This document shows positions 15,259 to 26,788 of a stretch of DNA of 64,000 nucleotides, in pieces. Every line of letters begins with the position of its first letter. Positions within the stretch are counted from its first letter, which is position 1. Both the position numbers and the translations under genes were made by a program. The stretch comes from Nannocystis pusilla (lineage in GTDB: Bacteria > Myxococcota_A > Polyangia > Nannocystales > Nannocystaceae). The notes beneath the pieces are model-generated. The model did no database searches and was not told where the DNA came from. It saw only the letters and a program-made list of their open reading frames with translations. The DNA is taken from NCBI RefSeq assembly GCF_020073745.1, contig NZ_JAIRAU010000001.1:1116001-1180000 (forward strand). The letters are read 5' to 3'.

Positions 15259-17703
15259 TCACTCGCCGAGGTGGCGGCGGTGGAACTCGCGCATGCGCTG
15301 GCGGTCGGGCTCGCGGGTCTCGAGCTCGAGGGCGCGGGCGAGGACCTCGCGGGCGGTCTTGCGGTCGCCGGCGCGGGCGGCGACGTGGGCGCGGAGCTCG
15401 AGGGCGCGGACGTTGTCGGGGTCGAGCTCGAGCGCCTTGGTGACGGCGCGGGTGGCGGCTTTGGGCGAGTCGCCGGCGTCGAACAGGGCGCGGGCGTGCA
15501 GGCGCCAGGCGTCGCCGTGGAACGGCAGGGCCTCGGTGAGCTCGCGGGTCATGCCGAGGGCGAGCTTGTGCTGCTCGGTGCGGAGGAAGATCTCGGTGGC
15601 GAAGTCGACGGCGGCCAGCAGCTCGACGGTGGGCCGCTGCTCGCCGAGCATGCGGTTGAAGGCGGCGCGGGCGTGCAGCGCGGCCTGCTTGCGCTTGCGC
15701 TGCTTGAGGGCGATCTCGGCCCAGGCCATGAAGAGGCGGGCGGTGGCGACCTCGTCGCGCCCGGGCTCGGCGGCGTAGAAGCCCTGGCGCACCAGGGTCT
15801 CGGCGGCCTCGAGGTCGCGCTGGGCGACGAGCACGCGGGCGGCGAGGATCCGCGCGTCGATGTCGTACGGGCGCCGGCGCAGCAGCTTGTCGAGCTCACC
15901 GCCGGAGCGGGCGAGGCCTGTCCCGCGGGCCAGGTTGAGGCGGGCGCGGGCGCGGGTCAGGGCGTCGGGGTCGGCGCCGAGGGTCGCGGCGGCGGCCAGC
16001 CAGTCGTCGGCCTCGGGCGGCGGGGGGGCGTCCTGGTCGGCGGCGCGGGCGAGGGCCAGCTCGAGCAGGGCGAGCGGGGTGGCGGGGTCGATGCCTGGCT
16101 CTTTGGACAGCTCGCGCAGCATCGCCTCGGCGCGCGCGCCCTGGCCGATGTCGGCGAGGTAGCGGGCCAGGGCCTCGCGGTAGCGCGGCAGGCGGAGGCC
16201 GGCGGCCGCGGCCTGCTCGTACCAGGCGAGGGCGTTGCGCTCGGCCTCGGGGACCTTGAGCCGGCGCTTCTGCCACACGTCGCCGAGCAGCAGCATGGCC
16301 TCGGCCGGGCGCGGCTCCTTCTCGACGGCGCGGGTCAGGGCGCGCTGGGCCTGGCGGAGGTCCTTCGAGTCTGTCCCGAGAGACAGGTAGGCCTCGCCCA
16401 GGCCGGTGTAGGCGCGCGGGGCGTAGTGCTCGGCGGCGGCGATGCCCTCGAGCTTGCGCAGCGCGGTGGTGCCGGCCTGGGTGTGCGCGGCGACGCGGGC
16501 GCGCGCGACCTCGACCTCGACGCGGCCGGGCAACATGCGGTCGGCCCGCTCGAGCCACGGCTCGGCCTCGGCGAAGCGGCGCTGCTCGACGAGGGCGAGG
16601 CCCTGCAGGTAGGCGACCCGCGGGTGGTCTTGCGGACAGGCGGACAGGGCGACGAGGCTGGCCATGACGTCGCCCTCGGCCAGCAGCGACCAGGCGCGCA
16701 CGATCGACGCCTCGGGCTCGGGCACGCCGAGCTGGGCCAGCAGCTCGCGCGCGCGCTCGGCATCACCTGCCTCGAGAGACAGCTCGAGCGCGAGCCGGCG
16801 GGCGTGCGCGTCCCACGGTGCCAGCGCCGGCCAGGCGGCCGCGGCCCGCCCGAGGCCGGCCGCGGGCTCGCCGGCGTGGACGTGCACGAGGGCCCGTGCG
16901 AGCGCGGCGTGGGCGAGGTCGCGCGCACCGAGCGCGGCCGGGTCGAGCGCGAGCAGCTGATCGGCGAGGTCGGCCACGCCGCTGAGCTCGCGCCGCAGCA
17001 GGGCGTGCAGCAGCGCCTCGTCGGCGGCGAGCCCGAGGTGGGCCAGCCCGGCCGTGCGCGCGCGGGCCAGCGTCTGCAGCGCGGCGCCGAAGTCACCTGT
17101 CTCGAATTGCAGCCACACGAGGGCCCGCCGCGGGGCGATCGCGGCCGGGTGGGCGGCGAGGGTGGCGTCGATCTCGGCGATCGCGGCGGGGATGTCGCCG
17201 CGCCCGGCCAGCGCCAGCGTGCCCTGCAGCCAGGCGCGCGCGGGTCGAGACAGCGAGGTGGTCGGCAGGTCGAGCGCGGCGGCGGCGGCGGCGAGGTCGC
17301 CGTCGGCCAGGGCGAGCAGGCCGTCGGCGATCGCCAGGTCGCCGCACTGCGGCCGCTCGAGCTCGGCGCGGGCGATCGCCGCGCGCGCGCCCTCGCGATC
17401 GTCGTCGTACTCGGCGGCGGCCTGGGCCCGCACCAGCGCCTCGGCGGTGAAGCGGCAGGATGTCCGATAAGACATGTCCGCAAAGGCATCCGCGGCGGCG
17501 TGCAGGTCGGTGAGGCCGCCGCGGGCGACCAGGACCTGGGTGGCGTCGAGGTTGGCGGCCCGCCCGCGGTCGACGTACCAGCGCGCGCCGACGCCGAGGC
17601 CGATCGCAAACAGAATCACGAGCAGCCAGGGGATCCGCGGCGGCGGAGGCGGGGGCTGCAACAGCCGCGGGCGCGCTGGCGCGGGGAGGTCGCGCGGGGT
17701 CAC
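15259..17703 (-). CDS. Membrane-anchored TPR-repeat protein
   Basis: About 814 residues if translation starts at GTG 17703 (VTPRDLPAPARP). A Pro-rich cytoplasmic N-terminus leads into one membrane helix at about 28-45 (IPWLLVILFAIGLGVGA). The rest is helical with many tetratricopeptide-like repeats (AAAEYDDDREGARAAIARAE, LALVEQRRFAEAEPWLERAD, ALELDPDNVRALELRAHVAA). Likely a scaffold in the periplasm; partners unknown. The start has no convincing ribosome-binding site, and the open frame continues upstream without initiation codons that make sense. Nine hairpin-type units lie within it, more than in any other gene here. Confidence 0.75.
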   Translation of the reverse strand: MTPRDLPAPARPRLLQPPPPPPRIPWLLVILFAIGLGVGARWYVDRGRAANLDATQVLVARGGLTDLHAAADAFADMSYRTSCRFTAEALVRAQAAAEYDDDREGARAAIARAELERPQCGDLAIADGLLALADGDLAAAAAALDLPTTSLSRPARAWLQGTLALAGRGDIPAAIAEIDATLAAHPAAIAPRRALVWLQFETGDFGAALQTLARARTAGLAHLGLAADEALLHALLRRELSGVADLADQLLALDPAALGARDLAHAALARALVHVHAGEPAAGLGRAAAAWPALAPWDAHARRLALELSLEAGDAERARELLAQLGVPEPEASIVRAWSLLAEGDVMASLVALSACPQDHPRVAYLQGLALVEQRRFAEAEPWLERADRMLPGRVEVEVARARVAAHTQAGTTALRKLEGIAAAEHYAPRAYTGLGEAYLSLGTDSKDLRQAQRALTRAVEKEPRPAEAMLLLGDVWQKRRLKVPEAERNALAWYEQAAAAGLRLPRYREALARYLADIGQGARAEAMLRELSKEPGIDPATPLALLELALARAADQDAPPPPEADDWLAAAATLGADPDALTRARARLNLARGTGLARSGGELDKLLRRRPYDIDARILAARVLVAQRDLEAAETLVRQGFYAAEPGRDEVATARLFMAWAEIALKQRKRKQAALHARAAFNRMLGEQRPTVELLAAVDFATEIFLRTEQHKLALGMTRELTEALPFHGDAWRLHARALFDAGDSPKAATRAVTKALELDPDNVRALELRAHVAARAGDRKTAREVLARALELETREPDRQRMREFHRRHLGE
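15917..17490. repeat. Nine hairpin units dispersed in the TPR gene
   Basis: Units start at 15917, 16094, 16370, 16623, 16766, 17096 and a two-unit chain GATG 17459 - CATG 17473 - CATC 17487; with the degenerate one at 16623 and CCTG/CAGG versions at 15917, 16370 and 16766. Each single unit is 18 bases (six codons). Several are imperfect and one or two could be chance. Confidence 0.55.
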
Positions 17704-18369
17704 GAGCGCCCGCGTTGTAGCGCACCCGGCGGGCGAGCGCGAGCGTCGCAGACGCGGAGCTCCTTGCGCTCTCGGCGACGAAAGATCGCGCGCGCCGTCG
17801 GCGAAGTACGGCCGAGCTCGCAAGCGCCGGGCGCGACGCCGGAGAAATTCTGCGAAAATTCGCCGCGCTCGCGGATGCGGCGAACGGCTCGCCGCGGTCT
17901 GCAGCGCCGGCGCAAGGCGTGACGGCGCGGAAAGGTCGTCGCGGCTCGTCGCGCGACGGAGGGGCGAGGTCGGCGGCGATCGGCCTCCAGCAGTTCCGCC
18001 CGGGTTGCGCGGCGGACCGCGCGGGCGTACGCGAATTTCTCGATCACCGATTCGCTCGACGACTCGCCCAGGTCGGCGAGCGGGCGAGCCTGGAAGGCTC
18101 GCTGAACTCGCCGTCCGTGGCCCATACGGGCCGCGACGGGCCGGGACGACCTCGCCAATCGTGGTGGCGAGCGCGGCCTGACGTGCGGGCGGCGAGGCTA
18201 GCGAGCCACCGGATGGAGCGTGAAGCCCGGGCGGCGCGGCGGCGCCGTGTCGGCGACGAGGCGAGGAGTCTCGGTGCGGTCGGCGAGGCAGAGTGCGAGT
18301 GACGCGGACCACTCGCTTTCCCTCGCGCCGATGCCATCCCGTGCGGCGCCTTTGCAAGGAGGGTGAATC
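17704..18369. other. Gene-free region upstream of the PAN-domain gene
   Basis: 666 bases between divergent genes. Plus-strand frames here lack coding character and no hairpin chain occurs. A good ribosome-binding site (AAGGAGGG, about 18356-18363) lies at its right end for the gene at 18370. Promoters for both neighbours should lie here, but I could not pick convincing -35/-10 boxes. Confidence 0.5.
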
Positions 18370-18909
18370 GTGAAGCTCGCATCCATCATCATGCCCGCAT
18401 GGGTCTCGGCGTCGCTGTTCGCCGTCGCCCCGGCCGCTTCGGCCGCGCCCGCGAGCGTCGAGCTCGGCGTCGACCGACCGGGCGCCGACTATTTCAGCGT
18501 CGAGATCGCCGCCGACTTCAACATCTGCAAGACCATGTGCGAGGAGGACGCGCGCTGCCAGGCGTACACGTACGTCCATCCCGGCGTGCAAGGGCCGAGC
18601 GCCGTGTGCTGGTTGAAGTCCGCCGCTCCGCTGCCGCAGGCGTCGGGTTGCTGCTACTCGGGCGTCAAGCAAGTCACGCGCGAGATCGCCTGGGATCGGC
18701 CCGGCGGCGACTACTCCGACTTCGACCTGCCGTGGTGGGCCGGCTCTGCCGAGTGTGAGGCCGCCTGTTGGAACGATCCCAGGTGCGTGGCCTTCACGTA
18801 CGTGCGCCCGCACTACCAGGGCCCGAACCCCCGCTGCTGGCTGAAGGACGTGATCCCGGCGCCGGTATCGACCTCCTGCTGCGATTCGGGCACGATCAAT
18901 TGGCGCTGA
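18370..18909 (+). CDS. Secreted protein with two PAN/apple-like domains
   Basis: 179 residues from GTG 18370, preceded by AAGGAGGG at seven bases. Signal peptide MKLASIIMPAWVSASLFAVAPAASA; two homologous Cys-rich domains at about 32-105 and 106-179, each with the pattern DRPG(A/G)DY..F...A..CE..C..D.RC.A(Y/F)TYV.P..QGP...CWLK (GADYFSVEIAADFNICKTMC; GGDYSDFDLPWWAGSAECEAA). This matches PAN_4-type domains, which bind proteins or carbohydrates. Probably an extracellular binding protein. Confidence 0.85.
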   Translation: MKLASIIMPAWVSASLFAVAPAASAAPASVELGVDRPGADYFSVEIAADFNICKTMCEEDARCQAYTYVHPGVQGPSAVCWLKSAAPLPQASGCCYSGVKQVTREIAWDRPGGDYSDFDLPWWAGSAECEAACWNDPRCVAFTYVRPHYQGPNPRCWLKDVIPAPVSTSCCDSGTINWR

Positions 18910-18957
18910 GCCGAGCTTCTCGGCGTTCTGGGCGCGGATCGGGTACCCTGGGGCTCG

Positions 18958-19638
18958 ATGCCGCGACGATTCCTGCTCGCAGCGCTGCTCGGGTGCGCCT
19001 GTCAGCCGGTGCCGGTCGAGAGGCCGCCGGGGTGGCACGAGGCCACGGCGGTGTGCGCCGCGGATGCGCCGCCGCACGTGATCGCCAGGCGTCAGCCCGA
19101 CCTGCGCTTCAAGGAGGCGATCGCGGCGGCGGCGAGGGTCGCCGTCTCGCGGGACCTGAAGATCGCCACCGACCCGGACACGCCGATGGACCTGGAGCTC
19201 CGCGCGGTGTCCGTCCGGATGGCCGCCATGGTCCAGGGCGTGACGAATTGTCCGCTCGCCGACGCGCTGCAGGCCCAGGTCGACGCGACGCCGGGGCCGC
19301 TCGACGTCGCCGACGCGGTCGTGGTGCTCGAGGCGGCCGGCTCGGTGGCGCCGGAGGCCCTGACGCCGATCCTCGCGGCGGCCTGCGCCGAGATCCCCGC
19401 GTGCGGCCGCGAGTGCGCGCCGGGGCTGGCCGCCATGGCCGCGGCTGCGCCGGGGTGGCGGTTCGAGGCGCTGGCGAAGGGCTGCGGGGCCTTCAGCAAG
19501 CAGCAGAGCCTCGGCGAGGCGGGCGCGGTCTCCTTCACGCACGCGCGCGTGACCGATTTTTTAAACGAGTGCGCGCCGAAGTTCGACCCGGCCGCGGCGG
19601 CGCGGGTGCAGGAGCTGCGGGCGCGGCTGCAGCTGTGA
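18958..19638 (+). CDS. Cys-containing lipoprotein, unknown
   Basis: 226 residues. MPRRFLLAALLGCACQP is a short signal with lipobox-like LLGC (Cys 13). The mature protein is helical and Ala-rich with Cys pairs (TNCPLADAL, ACAEIPACGRECAPG); no family recognised. A TTTTTTAAAC patch at 19557-19566 breaks the GC-rich composition. It lies 48 bases after the PAN-domain gene in the same direction, and converges on the M4 protease gene across a hairpin chain. Confidence 0.65.
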   Translation: MPRRFLLAALLGCACQPVPVERPPGWHEATAVCAADAPPHVIARRQPDLRFKEAIAAAARVAVSRDLKIATDPDTPMDLELRAVSVRMAAMVQGVTNCPLADALQAQVDATPGPLDVADAVVVLEAAGSVAPEALTPILAAACAEIPACGRECAPGLAAMAAAAPGWRFEALAKGCGAFSKQQSLGEAGAVSFTHARVTDFLNECAPKFDPAAAARVQELRARLQL

Positions 19639-19640
19639 CG

Positions 19641-19714
19641 GGTGTCCGTGCGGGCATGTCCTCGCGGGCATGCCTGCACGGACATGTGCTTTGCAGCATG
19701 CCCCGAGAGGCAGA
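19641..19714. repeat. CATG-N10 hairpin chain, 5 units, between convergent genes
   Basis: Anchors GGTG 19641, CATG 19655, 19669, 19683, 19697 and CAGA 19711, exactly 14 bases apart. Inserts: tccgtgcggg, tcctcgcggg, cctgcacgga, tgctttgcag, ccccgagagg. The arms keep base pairing although their sequences differ. It starts three bases after the stop at 19638. Confidence 0.95.
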
Positions 19715-19761
19715 TTCAGCGGGCGCGGAGGCCCTGGCCTTCACGCCGGCTCCGTGCGGGT

Positions 19762-21942
<2,181 letters not shown>

Positions 21943-21985
21943 GCGAATTCCTCCTCCAGAGGCGTTCAGCGCCACGAAGGCGTGG

Positions 21986-22031
21986 CCTGGCCCCTGGAAC
22001 ATGTCTGAAGAACCCTTGCCCTCGGGCAAGG
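21986..22031. repeat. CATG-N10 hairpin chain, 3 units, in the M4 leader region
   Basis: CCTG 21986, CATG 22000, CCTT 22014, AAGG 22028; inserts gcccctggaa, tctgaagaac, gccctcgggc. The last hairpin (CCTTGCCCTCGGGCAAGG) pairs a different anchor (CCTT/AAGG), showing compensatory change. It lies 44 bases upstream of the M4 start, probably in its 5' untranslated leader. Confidence 0.85.
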
Positions 22032-22459
22032 TGGGATCATTTCATCCCGAGGTCAGCGGCACCATATCCACAAGTCAACTGCCGCGACAATCCCCCGATG
22101 CTGACAAAGACACTGTTTCGATAATCCGCCGTTCGCTCCGCGGAATCCTTCACCTGGCGATGGCGCTCACACGTTTGCGATTGCTCGGACCCCTGACGAC
22201 CGGGCACAGCAGCGTCCGGCGAGCTGTATCCGGGTATAAGGGGTCGATGTTCGTTTTGGCATTTTTAATAGAAATACAAGTTCTACGGCAATCTCGGGTC
22301 AATGTCTCGCCGGTTGGCATTTGCATCAGAGCGCGCGGGTTCCTGGAGAGATCTCTCCTGCCATCCTCGGACCTGTCCTCTGCACATACCGGAATGCTCG
22401 ATCGATCCGCGGCGGGTCGCTCGAGCTGCGGCGTTTTGGCCACACCCGTGTGGTGTGGA

Positions 22460-22572
22460 CATTCGCCCCCGGGCGTGCCCGCGCGGACGGCTTCAATGCG
22501 CGTCTTCGAGGGGATGTCCGTCCGGGCATGTGGTCATGGACATGTCTTCACAGGCATGTCCGTGCAGACACG
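22460..22572. repeat. CATG-N10 hairpin chains, 2 + 5 units, downstream of otsAB
   Basis: A weak pair of units (CATT 22460, CGTG 22474, CGGC 22488) precedes a clear chain: CGCG 22499, GATG 22513, CATG 22527, CATG 22541, CATG 22555, CACG 22569. The chain ends three bases before the otsAB stop (22576-22578). Confidence 0.85.
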
Positions 22573-22575
22573 CGC

Positions 22576-24738
22576 TCACAGCGTCTCGGCGAGGGCGCGC
22601 AGCAGCGCGCGGGTGCCGGCGACGTCGGACACGCGGCTGGCGGCCGCGGTGGCGCCGGGGCCGACCTTGACGGTCACGGCGCCCTCGGGGGCGGCGGCGA
22701 ACATGTCCTCGTCGGTGCGGTCGTCGCCGACGCAGAACACGAGGTCGCCGGGGCGGATCAGCTCGCGGGCGATGAGGCCCTTGTGGACGCCGCGCGGGCG
22801 GACCTCGACGACCTTGTCGCCGAGCAGGACCTCGAGCGAGGTGCCGACCAGCAGCTCGCGCAGGTGCAGCCGCAGCTCGCGGGCCTGGTGGGCGCCCTGC
22901 TCGCGCTCGGCCAGGCGGTAGTGCCAGGCCAGCCCGGCCGCCTTGAGCTCGACGTGGCTGCCGGGGGTGTTGGAGGCGACGCGCTCGAGCGTGGCGAGGA
23001 CCTTCTCGCGCAGGTCCTCGGGCACCGCGCCGCGGGCCCGCCACTCGCCGCCGATCCGCGAGTACATGCCGTGCTCGGCGTGCAGGCCGATCGCCAGGGC
23101 GCCGAGCCAGCGGTCGACGTCGGGGCACGGCCTGCCCGACAGGACATGGATCGAGAGCCATGGCTTGGTGGACAGCTTCTCGAGCAGGCGCAGCAGCTCG
23201 GGGTCGGGCGCGGCGAGCTCGGGGCGGGGGGCGATCGGGACCAGGGTGCCGTCGTAGTCGAGCAGCATGACGACGCGGCGGCCGGCGAGGGCGGCGGCGC
23301 GGGCGGCCTCGGCGGCGGCGCCGAGCGCGAGGAGCGGGGTGGGCTCGAGGGGGGCGCCGATCTCGGCGTCGGCGAGCGCGGCCAGGAAGTCCTCGGCCCA
23401 GCGGTGGACGTCGAAGCGGAGCACGCGCGCGCGCAGGCCGGCCATGCGGCTGCGGCGCTCGCCCTCGGCCATGTCGACCGCCTGCTCGATGGCCTGGGCC
23501 ATGCCGTCGACGTCGAACGGGTTGATGTGCAGCGCCTCCGGCATCTCCTCGGCGGCGCCGGCGAATTCGCTGAGTACGAGCACGCCGTCGCCGTCGGTGC
23601 GCGAGGCGGCGAATTCCTTGGCGACCAGGTTCATGCCGTCGCGGGTGGGGGTGACGAGCATGACCGAGGCGGCGCGGTAGAGGCTGATGAGCTGCTCCTG
23701 GGGGAAGCCGCGGTACATGTAGTGGATCGGCGGGGAGTCGGTGAGGCTCGAGCAGCGGCCGTTGATCGCGCCGACGATCTCCTCGACGCGGCGGCGGTAG
23801 TCCTGATAGGCGGTGACGCTCTCGCGCGAGGGCACGGCGATCTGCAGCATGCGCAGCTTGCCGCGCAGGTCGGGGCGGCGGGTCAGCACGCGCTCGACGG
23901 CGGAGAGGCGGCGGCGGATGCCCTTGGTGTAGTCGAGGCGGTCGACGCCGAGCAGCAGGTGCTCGCCGGGGCGCGGCTGGAACTCGCCGGCGTGCGGCGG
24001 GCTCGGGGCGGTGAAGGTCTCGGTGTCGATGCCCATCGGAAACGCCCGGAAGCGGACCTTGCGCCCGGCGACCGCCAGTTCGTCGACGACCGGCTCGTGG
24101 CCGAGGAGGCGCACGACGGCGGAGGCGAAGTTGCGGGCGTACGACGGCGTGTGGAAGCCGATGAGGTCGGCGCCGAGCATGCCCCGAAGGACATCTTCGC
24201 GCCACGGCAGCATGCGGAACACCTCGGACGCGGGGAACGGGATGTGGAGGAAGAAGCCGATGCGCGCGCCGGGCAGCTGCTCGCGCAGCATGCCCGGCAG
24301 CAGCAGGAGCTGGTAGTCGTGAACCCAAATCGTGTCGCCGGGGCGGTACTGCGCGGCGACCGCGGCGGCGAACTTGGCGTTGACGTGGCGGTACATCTCC
24401 CAGCCGCCGGAGTGCAGCGGGATGCGGTCGAGCAAGTAGTGAAAGACCGGCCACAGCACGCCGTTGGCGAAGTCTTCGTAGTAGCTGCGGAGCTCGTCGG
24501 CGGTGAGCTCGACCGGCAGCGTGCGCAGGGCCTGCAGCTCCTTCATCACGGTTGCGCGGCCCGCGTCGTCGAGCCCGGACAGGTCGCCGGGCCAGCCGAT
24601 CCACAGCCCCTGCGAGCGCTCGAAGGGTCCGCGTAGCCCGGTCGAAAGGCCGCCCATACTCGGGGTCACGATGGCCTCGCCCTGTGCGGCGCCCACGGTG
24701 ACGGGCAAGCGGTTGGAGACGACGAGCAGGCGTGACAT
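22576..24738 (-). CDS. otsAB: Fused trehalose-6-phosphate synthase / trehalose-6-phosphate phosphatase
   Basis: 720 residues from ATG 24738. Residues 1-465 are a GT20 trehalose-phosphate synthase: VSNRLPV at 7, GWPGD at 48, [11 protein letters not shown] at 140, [14 protein letters not shown] at 162, [11 protein letters not shown] at 264, [15 protein letters not shown] at 362. Residues 485-720 are a HAD trehalose phosphatase: DYDGT 494-498, LSGR 533-536, GDDRTDED 671-678. One polypeptide would make trehalose from UDP-glucose and glucose-6-phosphate. It is divergent from glgE with only 55 bases between starts, so both promoters share that gap. Hairpin-type units occur at 23131-23176 and 24178-24195. 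Confidence 0.95.
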   Translation of the reverse strand: MSRLLVVSNRLPVTVGAAQGEAIVTPSMGGLSTGLRGPFERSQGLWIGWPGDLSGLDDAGRATVMKELQALRTLPVELTADELRSYYEDFANGVLWPVFHYLLDRIPLHSGGWEMYRHVNAKFAAAVAAQYRPGDTIWVHDYQLLLLPGMLREQLPGARIGFFLHIPFPASEVFRMLPWREDVLRGMLGADLIGFHTPSYARNFASAVVRLLGHEPVVDELAVAGRKVRFRAFPMGIDTETFTAPSPPHAGEFQPRPGEHLLLGVDRLDYTKGIRRRLSAVERVLTRRPDLRGKLRMLQIAVPSRESVTAYQDYRRRVEEIVGAINGRCSSLTDSPPIHYMYRGFPQEQLISLYRAASVMLVTPTRDGMNLVAKEFAASRTDGDGVLVLSEFAGAAEEMPEALHINPFDVDGMAQAIEQAVDMAEGERRSRMAGLRARVLRFDVHRWAEDFLAALADAEIGAPLEPTPLLALGAAAEAARAAALAGRRVVMLLDYDGTLVPIAPRPELAAPDPELLRLLEKLSTKPWLSIHVLSGRPCPDVDRWLGALAIGLHAEHGMYSRIGGEWRARGAVPEDLREKVLATLERVASNTPGSHVELKAAGLAWHYRLAEREQGAHQARELRLHLRELLVGTSLEVLLGDKVVEVRPRGVHKGLIARELIRPGDLVFCVGDDRTDEDMFAAAPEGAVTVKVGPGATAAASRVSDVAGTRALLRALAETL
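23131..23176. repeat. Three hairpin-type units in the otsB part
   Basis: CCTG 23131, CATG 23145, CATG 23159, CAGC 23173, 14 bases apart. The first unit overlaps codons for the conserved LSGR motif, so here coding constraint may explain part of the match. Confidence 0.45.
24178..24195. repeat. Single hairpin unit in the otsA part
   Basis: CATG 24178, ccccgaagga, CATC 24192; codes for [10 protein letters not shown] in a variable segment. Confidence 0.6.
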
Positions 24739-24793
24739 GGTCCCGAGTTTGCGCTTACATCCCCGGCGGGCAACTCGCCCCCAGACCCCCGCC
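24739..24793. promoter_or_regulatory. Divergent intergenic gap between otsAB and glgE
   Basis: Only 55 bases separate the two start codons of the trehalose/glucan genes, so oppositely directed promoters must overlap here or in the genes. I could not identify boxes with confidence. Confidence 0.35.
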
Positions 24794-26788
24794 GTGCCAT
24801 CGAACGTCGTCCGCTCCCCCTCCCGCACCCCTGAACGGATCATCATCGAGGCCGTGTCGCCGGCGCTCGACGACGGTCGCCACGCCGTCAAGCGCATCGT
24901 CGGCGACGAGCTCTCGGTCGAGGCCGACATCTTCAAGGACGGCCACGACCGTCTGGCCGCGCAGGCGCGCTGGCACGGCCCCGACGGCGCGTGGCACACC
25001 ACGCCGCTGCGCTACGACTACGACAGCGATCGCTGGTACGCCCGCGTCGCTCTCGACCGCATCGGCGCATGGGGATTCACGATCGAGGCGTGGACCGATC
25101 GCTTCACGACCTGGCGCGTCGAGCTCGAGAAGAAGTTCGCGGCGGGTCAGGCGATCCACTCCGAGCTGCTCGAGGGCGCGGCGATGGTGGACGCCGCCGC
25201 GCGCGCCGCCGGCGACGGCGAGCGGAGGTTGCTCATGCGGCTCGCCGCAGAATTGCGCGACCCCGATCGCGGTCCGGCCGAGCGAGCCGTCACCGCGCAA
25301 GACGCGGAGCTGCGGGCGCTGATGGCGCGACACCACGCGCCCGAGGACCTGACCGAGTACGGGCGCGTGCTGCCGGTCCACGTCGACCGCGTGCGCGCCC
25401 GCTTCGGCGGCTGGTACGAGTTCTTCCCGCGCTCGTGCGGCGAGCCGGGCGTGCACGGCCGCTTCGCCGACGCCGAGCGGGCGCTGTACCGCATCGCCGC
25501 GATGGGCTTCGACGTGGTCTACCTGCCGCCGATCCACCCGATCGGCCGGACCTCGCGCAAGGGCAAGAACAACAGCCTGGTGGCCCACCCGGGCGACGTC
25601 GGCAGCCCGTGGGCGATCGGCGGCGAGGCCGGGGGGCACACCGCGGTCGCGCCGGAGCTCGGCACGCTGGCGGAGTTCGACCGCTTCGCCCGCACCGCGA
25701 AGAGCCTCGGCCTCGAGATCGCCCTCGACTACGCGCTGCAGTGCTCGCCCGATCACCCGTGGCTGAAGGAGCACCCCGAGTGGTTCTTCGTCCGCCCCGA
25801 CGGCACGATCAAGTACGCCGAGAACCCGCCGAAGAAGTACCAGGACATCTACCCGCTGAACTTCTGGTGCGACGACCGCGAGGCGCTGTGGCAGGCGTGC
25901 AAGGACATCGTGCTGTTCTGGATCGCCCACGGGGTGACGATCTTCCGCGTCGACAACCCGCACACCAAGGCGCTGGCGTTCTGGGAGTGGATGATCGCCG
26001 AGGTGCAGCGGCAGCACCCCGAGGTGCTGTTCCTGGCCGAGGCGTTCACCCGGCCCAAGCGCATGCGCTGGCTGGCCAAGGCCGGGTTCTCGCAGTCGTA
26101 CACCTACTTCACCTGGCGGACCACGGCCGAGGAGCTGCAGGAGTACTTCACCGAGCTGACGCAGGGGCCGATGAAGGAGTTCTACCGCGGCAACTTCTTC
26201 ATCAACACGCCGGACATCCTGCCGGAGCACCTGCAGAAGGGCGGGCGCCCGGCGTTCCGCATCCGCCTGCTGCTGGCGGCCACGCTGGCGCCGACCTACG
26301 GCATCTACAGCGGCTACGAGCTGTACGAGAACACGCCGCTGCGCGCCGGCTCGGAGGAGTACCTCGACTCGGAGAAGTACGAGCTGCGCCACCGCGACTA
26401 CGCGGTCAAGGACAGCCTCGCGGCCGAGATCACGGCGCTCAACCGGCTGCGCCGCGAGCACCCGGCGCTGCAGCGCTACGACAACCTGTCCTTTCATCCA
26501 TGTGACAACCCGAACATCCTGTTCTACCTCAAGCGCGCGGCCGGCCCGGTCGGCGACGTGCTGGTGGCGATCAATTGCGACCACTCGCAGGAGCAGGACG
26601 GGTGGGTCGAGGTGCCCCTCGAGGTGCTCGGGATCGCCGCCGACGAGGCCTACCTGGTCGAGGACCTGGTCACGGGCGAGCGCTACGAGTGGCGGGGCAG
26701 CCGAAACTACGTTCGCCTCGATCCCGCGGGCCAACCCGGGCACCTGTTCCGTCTGGTGCGCAATTACATCGACGTGGAGGTCACATGA
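24794..26788 (+). CDS. glgE: Alpha-1,4-glucan:maltose-1-phosphate maltosyltransferase
   Basis: 664 residues from GTG 24794. GH13_3 architecture: N-terminal beta domain ([35 protein letters not shown]), helical insert, then catalytic barrel with [18 protein letters not shown] at about 243-260, RVDNPHTK at 385-392 carrying the Asp nucleophile (387), and LAEAFTRP with the acid Glu (416). The enzyme adds maltosyl units from maltose-1-phosphate to alpha-glucans. Length is normal. An alternative start just downstream cannot be excluded. The stop overlaps the treS start (ATGA at 26785), so glgE-treS-mak is a coupled operon. Confidence 0.95.
   Translation: MPSNVVRSPSRTPERIIIEAVSPALDDGRHAVKRIVGDELSVEADIFKDGHDRLAAQARWHGPDGAWHTTPLRYDYDSDRWYARVALDRIGAWGFTIEAWTDRFTTWRVELEKKFAAGQAIHSELLEGAAMVDAAARAAGDGERRLLMRLAAELRDPDRGPAERAVTAQDAELRALMARHHAPEDLTEYGRVLPVHVDRVRARFGGWYEFFPRSCGEPGVHGRFADAERALYRIAAMGFDVVYLPPIHPIGRTSRKGKNNSLVAHPGDVGSPWAIGGEAGGHTAVAPELGTLAEFDRFARTAKSLGLEIALDYALQCSPDHPWLKEHPEWFFVRPDGTIKYAENPPKKYQDIYPLNFWCDDREALWQACKDIVLFWIAHGVTIFRVDNPHTKALAFWEWMIAEVQRQHPEVLFLAEAFTRPKRMRWLAKAGFSQSYTYFTWRTTAEELQEYFTELTQGPMKEFYRGNFFINTPDILPEHLQKGGRPAFRIRLLLAATLAPTYGIYSGYELYENTPLRAGSEEYLDSEKYELRHRDYAVKDSLAAEITALNRLRREHPALQRYDNLSFHPCDNPNILFYLKRAAGPVGDVLVAINCDHSQEQDGWVEVPLEVLGIAADEAYLVEDLVTGERYEWRGSRNYVRLDPAGQPGHLFRLVRNYIDVEVT
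26485..26502. repeat. Possible single hairpin unit in glgE
   Basis: CCTG 26485, tcctttcatc, CATG 26499. The codons spell the conserved DNLxFH segment, so chance plus coding constraint is likely. Confidence 0.3.

Larger units (their letters stand above)
21943..22575. other. Intergenic region with AT-rich island and two hairpin chains
   Basis: 633 bases between the start of the M4 gene and the stop of otsAB. It contains the chains at 21986-22031 and 22460-22572 and an AT-rich island at about 22252-22290 (TTTTTAATAGAAATACAAG), the lowest-GC stretch nearby and the best candidate for the M4 promoter region. The right chain abuts the otsAB stop. Confidence 0.55.

Noticed and set aside
11863..17922. 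A 2019-codon open frame on the plus strand
   Set aside because: Its composition mirrors the codon-position bias of the real minus-strand genes (amidohydrolase, TSP3, TetR, TPR) and it has no recognisable domain.
17704..18369. Plus-strand frames upstream of the PAN-domain gene
   Set aside because: No ribosome-binding site, Arg/Ala-biased composition and no domain.
17704..19542. Upstream extension of the TPR gene
   Set aside because: It would run through the PAN-domain and lipoprotein genes and has no coding character.
21943..22029. Longer N-terminus for the M4 protease
   Set aside because: The extra codons are a hairpin chain; the signal peptide and AGGAGG point to ATG 21942.
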